Origin: Flavisolibacter longurius
Lineage (GTDB): Bacteria > Bacteroidota > Bacteroidia > Chitinophagales > Chitinophagaceae
Direction: 5' to 3'
Assembly: GCA_013327885.1 (NCBI GenBank)
Contig: JABUMY010000015.1
Location: 93,506 to 157,505, forward strand
Length of the DNA stretch: 64,000 nt
Made by a program: the position numbers and the translations under genes. The notes below the pieces were generated by a model, which did no database searches, had not been told where the DNA came from, and saw only the letters and a program-made list of their open reading frames with translations. This document shows positions 1-8,296 of the stretch, piece after piece. Positions within the stretch are counted from its first letter, which is position 1; each line of letters begins with the position of its first letter.

Positions 1-92
1 TTGCTTTCTTAAATAATTATAGCGGGAAAACAACGGCTGGGCTTCTACCAATTACCTGTTGCCCATTGCTGGTTGCAAATTGCCAATTGGCA

Positions 93-704
93 TTACTTCA
101 CTTCCATGGCAAACAGGCTCTGGTCTTCCATAAAGCCTTCCAGTTCATCGCCAACAACCGCTTCGCCAACACCTGCCGGCGTACCGGTAAAAATGAGGTC
201 GCCTATGTTGATGGAAAAGAAATTGGAGATATAAGAAACAATGTAGTCGAAGGAAAAGATCATTTCGTCTGACCCGCCCTGCTGCACCAGTTCCTTGTTT
301 TTATAAAGAGCAAACTTTACGTCGTTCTTGTTCTTTAACCCGGTCACCGGCACCCACTTTCCTACAACAGCCGAGTTATCCCAGGCCTTGGCCCTTTCCC
401 AGGGAAGTCCTTTTTGCTTTAATTCGGTTTGAATATCGCGGGCTGTAAAATCAATGCCCACCGTAACGGCGTCGTAATATTTGCTGGCAAATTTTTCCTG
501 GATGTATTTACCGTTCTTCGCAATGCGCAGCACCAGTTCAGCTTCGTAGTGCAACTCATTGGTAAATTCGGGGTAATAAAACGGCGTGTGAGGTTGAAGC
601 AAGGCACTTTTGGGCTTCATAAAAATCACAGGTTCATCAGGTACTTCGTTGTTAAGCTCCTTGGCATGGTCCGCATAATTCCGGCCTACGCAAAAAATTT
701 TCAT
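93..704 (-). CDS. Fumarylacetoacetate hydrolase-family protein
   Basis: Predicted metal-dependent hydrolase or isomerase of the FAH superfamily, acting on acylpyruvate-like compounds; the substrate cannot be told from sequence. At about 204 residues it is the short single-domain form. Visible family segments are FCVGRNYADHAKEL at the N-terminus, the metal-binding glutamates in LHYEAELVLRI, GIDFTARD in the middle and IFTGTPAGVG near the C-terminus. I chose the ATG at 702-704 because family members begin directly with the CVGRNY segment; an in-frame ATG nine codons upstream is less likely. It lies 153 bp downstream of pth on the same strand, but nothing suggests a functional link. Confidence 0.9.
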   Translation of the reverse strand: MKIFCVGRNYADHAKELNNEVPDEPVIFMKPKSALLQPHTPFYYPEFTNELHYEAELVLRIAKNGKYIQEKFASKYYDAVTVGIDFTARDIQTELKQKGLPWERAKAWDNSAVVGKWVPVTGLKNKNDVKFALYKNKELVQQGGSDEMIFSFDYIVSYISNFFSINIGDLIFTGTPAGVGEAVVGDELEGFMEDQSLFAMEVK

Positions 705-857
705 ATTTGAATGGTTTAAGTGGAATAACAAAGGATACTAACGCCGGACTGGGTAGTTAATCCTTTTTATTTCGCGGGTTCATCAAAAGAAAATCGGATT
801 TTTTGCAGGCAACCTGCGGTGGTTAGACGTCCAAAGTAAGGAAATAAATTTTTATCC

Positions 858-1436
858 TCACAAACTTATCTCAATATTATTATATTTATTCATAGTGTTG
901 CTGATGCCTGCGGCCGCATAGGATTCAATCACCTCAACGCTCAAGGCAATTTTTTTCGCCACCAGCGGCTCTTCTTCTTTCAGCCATTTTCCCAACACAA
1001 AATCTGCCTGTGCACCTTTGGGATAGTTGTTGCCGATGCCAAAGCGCAGCTTGGGATAAGCCGTTGTACCCAACAGTTCCTGCAGGCTTTTTAATCCGTT
1101 ATGGCCACCATCGCTGCCACCGGCGCGGATGCGAAGACGTGTCAGGGGCAGGGCCACATCATCCACAATTACCAGGATGTTTTCCAGGGCGATCTTTTCT
1201 TTGTCCATCCAGTATTTTACGGCCTTGCCGCTAAGGTTCATATACGTAGTAGGACAAATACAAACAAAGATCTTCCCCTTCCATTTTAGTTCTGCCACGT
1301 AGGCCAACCGATCCTGCCGAAGGGCGCCGCCGTGCTTTTGCACAAAGGCCATCACCACATCAAAGCCAATATTGTGACGGGTATGCGCATACTCCGCTCC
1401 TACATTTCCCAAGCCAACGATCAAAAACTTAACCAC
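858..1436 (-). CDS. pth: Peptidyl-tRNA hydrolase
   Basis: Cleaves the ester bond of peptidyl-tRNAs that drop off the ribosome and so recycles tRNA in the cytoplasm. The 192 residues match the usual length. The N-terminal GLGNVG segment, the catalytic histidine in TRHNIGF (about residue 21), the VDDVALP segment with the catalytic aspartate and the GGSDGGHNGLKSL substrate-binding loop are all present. It stands alone behind the terminator that closes the prs-rplY unit, so it probably has its own promoter. The neighbouring L25 and Prs genes make the common bacterial prs-rplY-pth order. Confidence 0.97.
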   Translation of the reverse strand: MVKFLIVGLGNVGAEYAHTRHNIGFDVVMAFVQKHGGALRQDRLAYVAELKWKGKIFVCICPTTYMNLSGKAVKYWMDKEKIALENILVIVDDVALPLTRLRIRAGGSDGGHNGLKSLQELLGTTAYPKLRFGIGNNYPKGAQADFVLGKWLKEEEPLVAKKIALSVEVIESYAAAGISNTMNKYNNIEISL

Positions 1437-1618
1437 TGATTACCACGATTTAAAGGGATGAATATTATTCTTTTTACGAACAGCCCTTCGGCTACACGAA
1501 ACGCAGCGAAAGGAAGACGCAAGTAAAACAAATATTTACAACGGTTCTACGTTGCTTTCTAATTTTCTATCCGGATAAAACAATTGTCATTCCAGCATGT
1601 TGAATGGAGTCAAAACAA

Positions 1619-1650
1619 AACAGGATTGTTTCTTCCGAAACAATCCTGTT
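1619..1650 (-). terminator. Terminator of prs-rplY
   Basis: A perfect 14-bp inverted repeat (AACAGGATTGTTTC and its complement) around a 4-nt loop lies 31 bp past the rplY stop. Read on the minus strand it is followed by a T-rich stretch, as expected of an intrinsic terminator. Confidence 0.85.
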
Positions 1651-1680
1651 AATCTGTTCAAGAATCCAGCAGATCCACGG

Positions 1681-2271
1681 TTATTTTTTCTTACCGGGAG
1701 CAGCAGCGGCAGCTTCTTCCTGGCGCAGGGCACGGGTTGTTACTACCGATACAATGGGAATACGAGGAGAGTTTACAAACTCATAGTTCTCGTCTTTCAC
1801 ATCCTGCACACGCAGGTTCTCACCAATCTCCAGTGCGTCTACGCTCACTTCGATTTGTTCACGCAGGTGCTTTGGATAGGTCTTTACTTTCAGCGATTTC
1901 ATTTTCGGTACCAAACGGCCACCGGCACGAACACCTGAAGCCACACCGGTAAACTTCAATGGAATCTGGGCGACTACTTTTTTGTCTTCAACCAGTTCCA
2001 GCAGGTCTACGTGGATCAGCTGATCGGAAACTTTATCAAACTGCAGGTCTTTCAAAATGCAGCGATAGGTTTTTCCGTCAACGGTCACTTCTGCCAGTTG
2101 GAAGTTTGGTGTATACACAAGGCCTTTGAAAGCCTTGGCCGGAGCAGAAAAATTAATTTCCTGTGCACCCCCGTAAATTACACCAGGCACCAGGTCCTGA
2201 GAGCGAAGCTGGCGGGTGGCTGACTTGCCATGTTCGGTCCTCAGTTGTCCTTCGATTGTAATTGTCTTCAT
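1681..2271 (-). CDS. rplY: 50S ribosomal protein L25/general stress protein Ctc
   Basis: 5S-rRNA-binding ribosomal protein of the long Ctc type. The N-terminal L25 domain (about residues 1-92, with KSATRQLRSQDLVPGVIYGG) is followed by the beta-rich TL5/Ctc C-terminal domain (about 95-180, with PLKFTGVASGVRAGG). The tail of about 15 residues is Ala-rich and ends in lysines. It follows prs by 95 bp on the same strand and is closed by a strong terminator, so the two are probably one transcription unit. Confidence 0.96.
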   Translation of the reverse strand: MKTITIEGQLRTEHGKSATRQLRSQDLVPGVIYGGAQEINFSAPAKAFKGLVYTPNFQLAEVTVDGKTYRCILKDLQFDKVSDQLIHVDLLELVEDKKVVAQIPLKFTGVASGVRAGGRLVPKMKSLKVKTYPKHLREQIEVSVDALEIGENLRVQDVKDENYEFVNSPRIPIVSVVTTRALRQEEAAAAAPGKKK

Positions 2272-2302
2272 TTTATTGAGTGTTTAATTTAAACGTTTAC
2301 AT

Positions 2303-2324
2303 GTTTACCGTTTACCGTTTACCG
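2303..2324. repeat. Short tandem GTTTACC repeat
   Basis: Three adjoining copies of a GTTTACC heptamer lie in the short gap between prs and rplY, next to a second run of imperfect AACTGCAAACTG-like words (about 2335-2365). No function is evident. Confidence 0.6.
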
Positions 2325-2366
2325 TTGAAAGAACCAACTGCAAACTGTGAACTGCAAACTTTGAAC

Positions 2367-3320
2367 TTACTTGTCCCTTCCCTGCGAGTGAAAGAACAGG
2401 TTGTTGATGCTCTTGTTCTCGTAGGCGTGGCGGATGGCCACGGCAAAAAGATCGGCCGTAGTGATGCAGCGGATCTTTGATGACTCCTGCTTCAGCGGAA
2501 TCGTATCGCAAACCACCAGTTCTTCCAGTACACTTTCTTCAATGTTCTGGTAAGCTTTGCCACTCAGCACCGGGTGGGTGATCATGGCTCTTACACTGCG
2601 GGCACCTTTTTCTTTTAAAAGAGCGGCTGCTTTTTTCAGCGTTCCTGCCGTATCGCAGATGTCGTCGATAATAACGATATCGCGGTTGGTAACGTCTCCA
2701 ATCACCACCATGCTTGAGATCTCATTGGCCCGCTTCCGGTGCTTGTCGCAAATCACCATTTCGGCTTCAAAATAGGTGGCGATCTCACGAATGCGGTTGG
2801 TGGCGCCTACGTCAGGGGCCGCAAAAGTAAGGTTTTCGAGGCGTAATTGTGTTATATAAGGTATAAAAACGGCCGAAGAGTCGAGGTGGTCCACCGGTAT
2901 GTCGAAGTAGGCCTGGATTTGGGGAGCATGCAGGTCCATGGTAATGATACGGTCGGCACCGGCAGCGGTGAGCATATTGGCAATCAGCTTAGAGCCAATG
3001 GCCACCCGGGGGCGGTCTTTCCGGTCCTGGCGGGCATACCCGTAGTAGGGCATCACCACAATGATCCTTCCGGCAGAAGCCCGGCGGGCCGCGTCGATCA
3101 TGAGCAGCAGCTCCATCAGGTTATCGGCAGGCGCATAGGTGCTTTGCACCAGGAAAACAGAATCACCGCGGATACTTTCTAAAAAAATGGGCTGAATCTC
3201 GCCGTCGCTGAACTTTTGGATATTGATCTTACCTAACTGGCAGCCGTAGCTTTTACAGATTTGCTCTGCCAGGTTTTGCGAGCCGGTGCCCGCAAAAATT
3301 TTGGCGTTCGGAGTGTTCAT
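2367..3320 (-). CDS. prs: Ribose-phosphate pyrophosphokinase
   Basis: Makes PRPP from ribose 5-phosphate and ATP, the entry metabolite for purine, pyrimidine, histidine and NAD synthesis. The 317 residues match bacterial class I enzymes. Visible signatures are FSDGEIQP near the N-terminus, the ATP/flexible-loop region YYGYARQDRKDRPR, the metal site MDLHAPQIQAYFDIPVDHL, and the PRPP-binding loop IVIIDDICDTAGTL. It heads the prs-rplY unit. A TATCTTCG string about 20 bp upstream of the ATG resembles a Bacteroidota -7 box with one mismatch. Confidence 0.97.
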   Translation of the reverse strand: MNTPNAKIFAGTGSQNLAEQICKSYGCQLGKINIQKFSDGEIQPIFLESIRGDSVFLVQSTYAPADNLMELLLMIDAARRASAGRIIVVMPYYGYARQDRKDRPRVAIGSKLIANMLTAAGADRIITMDLHAPQIQAYFDIPVDHLDSSAVFIPYITQLRLENLTFAAPDVGATNRIREIATYFEAEMVICDKHRKRANEISSMVVIGDVTNRDIVIIDDICDTAGTLKKAAALLKEKGARSVRAMITHPVLSGKAYQNIEESVLEELVVCDTIPLKQESSKIRCITTADLFAVAIRHAYENKSINNLFFHSQGRDK

Positions 3321-3382
3321 AAATGAAAATGTGCGGCGAAGATAGGCAGAAGCCTAGCAAAGATTTTCAGCCCGGCCCAAAT

Positions 3383-3568
3383 TTACTTTAGGGCCGTCAG
3401 TCTTTCCGCTTTGGGCACATCTGTACCGGCCATTGTTTCGGTGTTGTGCAGGCTGTTGTAGATAGTGGTACAAACAAACAAGGCCAGCACGACAGAAATA
3501 AAATAAATCATTACCATAAAAAGGAAAGGGTGCAGGGCACCAAACGTAGAGTAAGATTTGCGGTTCAT
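3383..3568 (-). CDS. Small single-pass membrane protein, unknown
   Basis: A 61-residue predicted protein with one hydrophobic segment (about residues 15-38, FLFMVMIYFISVVLALFVCT) and a polar C-terminal tail. I do not recognise a family. It lies alone between prs (minus) and radC (plus, divergent). Support comes from the clean transmembrane pattern and ATG start; coding status is not certain. Confidence 0.5.
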   Translation of the reverse strand: MNRKSYSTFGALHPFLFMVMIYFISVVLALFVCTTIYNSLHNTETMAGTDVPKAERLTALK

Positions 3569-3632
3569 AAGCTTCGGTTTAGGTATTCAAAGGATTGTTG
3601 ACAAAGCCAAAAATAAACACTAAACTTGGGTG

Positions 3633-4325
3633 ATGCAAGGCCAGAACTACTCAATTAAACAGTGGGCAAAAGACGACAGGCCCCGCGAAAAACTACTTGA
3701 AAAAGGGGCTGCGGTTTTGAGCAATTCAGAACTTTTAGCCATCCTGATTCTGAATGGAAGCGGCGGCCGCAGCGCCGTAGAACTGGCGCAGGATGTATTG
3801 CGACTGGGAAAGGACAACCTCAATGAGCTGGGCAAACTGTCCATAAAAGAACTGACAAAGATCAAAGGCATCGGCGAAGCCAAAGCCATCACCATAGCGG
3901 CGGCATTGGAGTTGGGCCGCCGGCGTTATGCAGCCGCCTCGCTGGAAAAGCCGGTGGTCAGCAGCAGCCTGGATGTGGCCACCTACATGCAAACCAAGCT
4001 CCGCGACTACAAGCACGAGGTTTTTGCCGTGCTCTTTTTAAACCGGGCCAACAAGATCAATGACTTCCGGATCATCAGCGAAGGCGGCATTACCGGTACC
4101 GTTGCCGATCCGCGGATCATTTTAAAACGAGCGCTGGAAGAAGATGCCGTTAGCCTGATCCTTTGCCACAACCACCCATCGGGCAGCCTAAAGCCCAGCC
4201 GCGCCGATGAAGACCTGACCCTGAAGATCAAGGAAGCCTCCAAATATTTTGACATCAAAGTGCTGGACCACATTATTGTAAGCGAAGATGGTTATTACAG
4301 TTTTGCGGATGAGGGAATCTTGTAG
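3633..4325 (+). CDS. radC: RadC-family JAB domain protein
   Basis: Member of the RadC/YicR family. The family's true role is unsettled despite its old link to DNA repair. The N-terminal part (about residues 1-100) holds helix-hairpin-helix-like segments (LSIKELTKIKGIGEAKAITI). The C-terminal JAB/MPN domain carries the complete metal-binding motif HNHPSG followed by S and D (LCHNHPSGSLKPSRADED). The 230-residue length is typical. GTG at 3630 and ATG at 3633 are adjacent; ATG is preferred. A TAAACTTG string immediately upstream resembles a -7 box. Confidence 0.93.
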   Translation: MQGQNYSIKQWAKDDRPREKLLEKGAAVLSNSELLAILILNGSGGRSAVELAQDVLRLGKDNLNELGKLSIKELTKIKGIGEAKAITIAAALELGRRRYAAASLEKPVVSSSLDVATYMQTKLRDYKHEVFAVLFLNRANKINDFRIISEGGITGTVADPRIILKRALEEDAVSLILCHNHPSGSLKPSRADEDLTLKIKEASKYFDIKVLDHIIVSEDGYYSFADEGIL

Positions 4326-4514
4326 TGAATGGTGAATGGTGAGTTTGGGTCGTTTACATTTGGCTATTTGCGTTTTAACTACGGCAGCGTAAGAACAGCG
4401 TTGCATGATCAGAATGCGAATCGTATTGATCTATCATCATAGCAACCAAACTACCCAGTTGCAATAACTGCCTTTTGCAAAATTTCATCCACATTTTTGG
4501 CGCTGAAGGCGCCC

Positions 4515-4641
4515 CGTGTTTATAGAAAGTTTATCAACCCAATTGAATTAGCTCTGAAGGAGCTTCGTGTTACCTGACCCAGAAACACGAGGCACCTTCG
4601 GAGCCCAATTGTTTTTCTTTAGAAGATTTACTATAAACACG
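4515..4641. repeat. Nested inverted-repeat element
   Basis: In the 404-bp gap between radC and the next gene, an outer 11-bp perfect inverted repeat (CGTGTTTATAG at 4515-4525, complement at 4631-4641) encloses a second imperfect one (GAAGGAGCTTCGTGTT at about 4556-4571 with AACACGAGGCACCTTC at 4584-4599). GGCGCC- and CTCCGGAG-type hairpins flank it. It looks like a short repeat element able to form a cruciform, not a gene. The rest of the gap holds nothing I can name. Confidence 0.7.
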
Positions 4642-4729
4642 TGGCTCCTCCGGAGCCGGTTAGTTTTTCACGTTGCAGCCTTTAGAGTGCGGCCTATTTC
4701 AGCCCGACCCACAAAGGCCAGGAGTTGGC

Positions 4730-5416
4730 TTATTGCAGCACTGTAGTCAGGTAACGAAAAAGCGACTGCAGGTCTTCTTCTTTTTTAAAATCAATCTTGT
4801 TTGCATCGAGGTAGCTGCTGATCTCTTTTTCTTTTTTTCCAAATACCCGGGCAAGGTTCTTTTTGTTCACCGGGTAAAACTCGTTGCGGTCGCCAATGAA
4901 ATAATAGGTCTTCCGCACCAGCGTAAGATCTTCTTTTATCACCAGCTTTACCGTAGTGCGGCTGTTGGCATAGGAGCCAAAGGTATTGGCACCTGAGTAG
5001 GTGGGCTGATTGAAAGCGCCGAGTTTTTTGGAATCAGACAGTTCAACAAACTGCCTGCGGGTGAGTTTTTTAGTTTGAAAAGAAGCCAGTTGTTCGTGAT
5101 AGCCTTCGGCGTAATAGAAGGTATCTTTCCCAATGGCTACATGCTTAATATCCACCTCGTCGGCCAGCGAAAGTGTGTCGCCGGAAGAAGTTATAAAATC
5201 CATTTCGCCTTGCAGGTAATTATAATTTAGTTTGGCTGCGGAAGTTCTGCCATCCCGAAACGATACAATACCAGCCATAAAGCTTGGGTATCTGTAAACG
5301 TCGGTAAACGACATTACCTCCGAGATTTCCTGGTTGGCTTTTATATAGTAAACTTTTTCCTGTGCGCTTAGCGACAGGGACAAACCCATGAAAATAAGTG
5401 CAATGAGCGATTTCAT
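4730..5416 (-). CDS. Secreted protein of unknown function
   Basis: About 228 residues beginning with a signal peptide (MKSLIALIFMGLSLSLSAQ, cleavage after SAQ), hence probably periplasmic or outer-membrane associated. The mature part is rich in Lys, Tyr and Asp with no domain I recognise; the RYPSFMAGIVSFRDGRTS and YYFIGDRNEFYPVNKKN segments look like beta strands of a small adhesin-like fold. I chose the internal ATG at 5414-5416 because it starts the signal peptide; a longer reading frame from 5482 would overlap the DUF3467 gene and precede the signal with a proline/arginine-rich stretch. Confidence 0.75.
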   Translation of the reverse strand: MKSLIALIFMGLSLSLSAQEKVYYIKANQEISEVMSFTDVYRYPSFMAGIVSFRDGRTSAAKLNYNYLQGEMDFITSSGDTLSLADEVDIKHVAIGKDTFYYAEGYHEQLASFQTKKLTRRQFVELSDSKKLGAFNQPTYSGANTFGSYANSRTTVKLVIKEDLTLVRKTYYFIGDRNEFYPVNKKNLARVFGKKEKEISSYLDANKIDFKKEEDLQSLFRYLTTVLQ

Positions 5417-5456
5417 TGCACCAATATAGCGTTTATCCTGCATATACAAAAGACGG

Positions 5457-5765
5457 TCAGGCCTGTGCGGTGGGGCCGCCAAAACTCAGCGGGATCTGGA
5501 TTTCTTCCAGGTCTTTGATAGCACCATTGGCAGCTTCATAACGCTGCACATTTTCGGTTAGCGCCTTCATAAAACGCTTGGCATGCTGGGGCGTGAAAAT
5601 GATGCGGCTTTTTACTTTACTCTTAGGGGTGCCCGGCATTACATTGACGAAGTCAATCACAAATTCGGCGTGAGAATGGGTGATGATGGCCAGGTTGGCA
5701 TAGGTTCCCTCAGCTACATCTTCCGTGATCTCTATATTTATCTGGCTTTGTGGTTGTTGTTCCAT
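5457..5765 (-). CDS. DUF3467 protein
   Basis: A 102-residue cytoplasmic protein of the DUF3467 family, widespread in Bacteroidota and of unknown function. The signature segments INIEITEDVAEGTYANLAII, HSHAEFVIDFVNVMPGTPK and SRIIFTPQHAKRFMKAL are all present at the usual full length. It stands 41 bp upstream of the secreted protein on the same strand, so the two may be cotranscribed. Confidence 0.9.
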   Translation of the reverse strand: MEQQPQSQINIEITEDVAEGTYANLAIITHSHAEFVIDFVNVMPGTPKSKVKSRIIFTPQHAKRFMKALTENVQRYEAANGAIKDLEEIQIPLSFGGPTAQA

Positions 5766-5814
5766 TCGTTGTATTTAAATGAGCAAAGGTAAGTTTTAAC
5801 GGTATTGGCAATAA

Positions 5815-5848
5815 AGAAATAAGCCACTCAATTGAGTGGCTTATTTCT
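5815..5848 (-). terminator. Terminator palindrome of the SusC/SusD operon
   Basis: A perfect 34-bp palindrome (arms of 17 bp, core GCCACTCAATTGAGTGGC) 18 bp past the stop of the last gene of the SusC/SusD operon. The A/T-rich outer arms give a T-run on either strand, so it can act as a terminator. Confidence 0.8.
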
Positions 5849-5865
5849 ATCCGAAAAAAATAGTC

Positions 5866-6804
5866 TTATCGGGATTTATTGTATTTGATAACCATCTCGT
5901 ATTCTCTGACAGCACCGGTTGGATTCCAGTGAAAAGCCAGGTAAAACGTTTTGGTGGCCGGATCATAGCGGTTCACTTTTCCTGGCCAGTTTTTAAGGCT
6001 TGGGTTACCGCCGGCTGTCATGGTTACCAGGTTGGTGGCAGGATCTACCGTTGCTCTCAGGTTGTCGATACCGGCAACACCAGAAGTCCCACCCGCCCAA
6101 CGCAGGTTTCCAATCAGAACAGTAGTGGCGCCCACAGTAGACAATGTCAGATCAGGGTTGCCTGTTACGCTGCCGCTCAGGGCATCGCCGGCTGCTTCGC
6201 CAGGTGAGTTGTAACGTGTTACAGTACCCGATTGAATGGAGTAAACGCCATCATAGGGGTTTTTCACACCTACATTGTACAAAACATTCTTCATAGCGCC
6301 ACTGATCTGGCCAGTAGAGCCAACTTCGGTGATGCTGTAACCCAGGGCATATTGTTTGGACAGATCGAGTTTGCTTTTGTCCAGGTTCATGCTAAACGTT
6401 TTTACTGTTTCGCCGGGTTGAAATGTGATCGTACCAGGATCGCCACTCAAGGTATACGCTTCTGCCGGTAGTTCAACAAAGCTGCTGCCTGCGTGTGCTG
6501 TATTGTAAGCCGTAATTAAACCATTGTTCTTCGTAACCTTAACCGTTAAGGGCATATTCAACTGGCTTTGGTCCTTCGGGCTCCTGGTGATCGTCATCAG
6601 CTCAAAGGTTTCATTGGCCGGTGCTACATCGCGGAAAACACCAACGATCGCATCACCTCCATTGACAATATTTACAATCTGACCGCGATTGGCATCGCCG
6701 GAATCTTTTGGAAAGATTTCTTTATCTCGTACGCATCCAGACAGTAAGGCTGATGCCATCATTACTGCTGAAGCAACAGAAAACATTTTATTAAGTCGTA
6801 GCAT
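5866..6804 (-). CDS. DUF1735 (BT_3987-type) surface lipoprotein
   Basis: Predicted outer-membrane lipoprotein of about 312 residues. The signal ends in a lipobox (ASALLSGC). The middle (about residues 40-145) matches the DUF1735/BT_3987 N-terminal domain, with YNTAHAGSSFVELPAEAYTL and ITFQPGETVKTFSMNL. The C-terminal half (from NPYDGVYSIQSGTVTRY) is beta-rich and may be a ligand-binding domain. Start at 6804 gives the natural signal peptide. It is third in the operon, 28 bp after the SusD-like gene. By analogy with such loci it may be an accessory surface glycan- or peptide-binding protein; the ligand is unknown. Confidence 0.85.
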   Translation of the reverse strand: MLRLNKMFSVASAVMMASALLSGCVRDKEIFPKDSGDANRGQIVNIVNGGDAIVGVFRDVAPANETFELMTITRSPKDQSQLNMPLTVKVTKNNGLITAYNTAHAGSSFVELPAEAYTLSGDPGTITFQPGETVKTFSMNLDKSKLDLSKQYALGYSITEVGSTGQISGAMKNVLYNVGVKNPYDGVYSIQSGTVTRYNSPGEAAGDALSGSVTGNPDLTLSTVGATTVLIGNLRWAGGTSGVAGIDNLRATVDPATNLVTMTAGGNPSLKNWPGKVNRYDPATKTFYLAFHWNPTGAVREYEMVIKYNKSR

Positions 6805-6832
6805 AGTTTCTTTTTTTACAGTTCGTTTTGAA

Positions 6833-8287
6833 TTATTTATCCCACCAAATTCTGCCATATGGCGAATTATCGATATTGCCTACGCTATACCGTTTGGCTG
6901 CTTCTTTTGCTGCATTTGAATTCAGGTTGAAGTCATTTGAACCATAGGGGAAACGTCGTGGAATCCCAGCCGTTCCGGTATTAGCAGCAGGCGTAAGTGT
7001 TGGGAATCCTGTTCTGCGATAAACATTCCATCCTTCCAGCCCATTGGGGAACCATGACACCCACTCTTCTTTGGCAATTGTCTCCAGGCTCGTAGGCGGA
7101 AATGACGCAATGTAAGAACCAAAAGTTCCTGCATTGTAAACACCCCACTGCTGCCAGCTACGCTGTACGCCATTGCTATAGGCAGTGGCCACATTTTCAG
7201 TAGTAAGGGTGCGGAAGGCGGCTTCGGCACGGGCTAACCACATATGAGCAGCGGTAATAATTGGCAAGGCAGAGCTGGAACTATTCCAGGCAGAGCCAAT
7301 AACCCTCGCCCAGTTAGGTGTAGAGTTGTTAAAGGCTGTTGCCTGGTCGCGGGTAAGACCATAGGGGAAACCAACATTGGTTGTTGCCAGGGAAGTGATA
7401 CGTGGGTCGTTCGAGCCGTTAAGCTGGTTTACAAACGTTTGGCTAACTGCATAGTCTTTACGCTGTGTTACATTATAATAGTTGTAGAACACATTCGGAA
7501 AGTTTCCACCGGGGTAAACGATGGCTGCATTGTCGGCATTTTCTTCGATTACGCCAGCCGTAACAGCAGCAGAAAACTCAGTGGCCGCAGAGCCCTGGTT
7601 AGCCTTTACCATGTTGAGTGCAAGCAGTGCCCGCAAAGAGTTAGCGTACTTTATCCAGCGGCTCATGTTGCCACCATAAAGCAAATCTCCCTGCACGCCA
7701 CCAGCACTTACATTGATTTGGGCAGCGGCTTCTTTCAGTTCTGTGATAAGAGCCGGGTAAATGGTTTCCTGTTTGTCATAAACAACCTCGCCGGTTTCTC
7801 CTTTCAAAGCCTGTGTGTAGGGAACATCACCTACCATATCCGTTAAAAACTTGAAATAATGCACTTTCAGAATACGGGCAATCGCGATCTGGTTGGCATT
7901 GTTTCCGTAAGCGGCTGCTTTGGAAGCAGTGGCCGCGTCTGAGTTGTAGTTGATGATCGTTTGCAGATCGTACAGGGGCCCGGAGTAATAGGTATCCCAG
8001 TTAAAGGTTGGTGTGGCGTACCGCGAAGTTTCGGTGTACTGTGTTTCGGAGAAATACTGTACATATAAACCGGCAACGGTATTGGCACCGCCCTGATCCC
8101 ATACGATGTTGTTACCAAAGTTGGCCAGCACATTGGTCAGCAGGGCCGACATGGGCGGCTCTGTTACCCGGCTTGGATCGGAGTTAAGGTCTCCAAAGCC
8201 ATCTATTTTACTGCACGATGGTGCCATGGTTATCCCGGCAACAACCGCAAGTCCGTAAAAAATATTTTTGATTCTGATATTCTTCAT
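6833..8287 (-). CDS. SusD/RagB-like nutrient-binding lipoprotein
   Basis: Surface lipoprotein that caps a SusC-type TonB-dependent transporter and binds its ligand. It has 484 residues with a lipoprotein signal (GITMAPSC), then the N-terminal DGFGDLNSDPSRVTEPP stretch typical of the SusD_2 subgroup. Helical TPR-like repeats (LKVHYFKFLTDMVGDVPYTQ, YANSLRALLALNMVK) follow, and the C-terminus contains AAHMWLARAEAAFR and EWVSWFPNGLEGWNVYRRTG. It sits 9 bp after the SusC gene. No glycoside hydrolase or peptidase is adjacent, so the substrate is not indicated. Confidence 0.95.
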   Translation of the reverse strand: MKNIRIKNIFYGLAVVAGITMAPSCSKIDGFGDLNSDPSRVTEPPMSALLTNVLANFGNNIVWDQGGANTVAGLYVQYFSETQYTETSRYATPTFNWDTYYSGPLYDLQTIINYNSDAATASKAAAYGNNANQIAIARILKVHYFKFLTDMVGDVPYTQALKGETGEVVYDKQETIYPALITELKEAAAQINVSAGGVQGDLLYGGNMSRWIKYANSLRALLALNMVKANQGSAATEFSAAVTAGVIEENADNAAIVYPGGNFPNVFYNYYNVTQRKDYAVSQTFVNQLNGSNDPRITSLATTNVGFPYGLTRDQATAFNNSTPNWARVIGSAWNSSSSALPIITAAHMWLARAEAAFRTLTTENVATAYSNGVQRSWQQWGVYNAGTFGSYIASFPPTSLETIAKEEWVSWFPNGLEGWNVYRRTGFPTLTPAANTGTAGIPRRFPYGSNDFNLNSNAAKEAAKRYSVGNIDNSPYGRIWWDK

Positions 8288-8296
8288 GATGTTCGA

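Noticed and set aside
1..92. AATTGCC/GGCAATT-type words at the window start
   Set aside because: Short low-complexity intergenic words; too little sequence to call an element.
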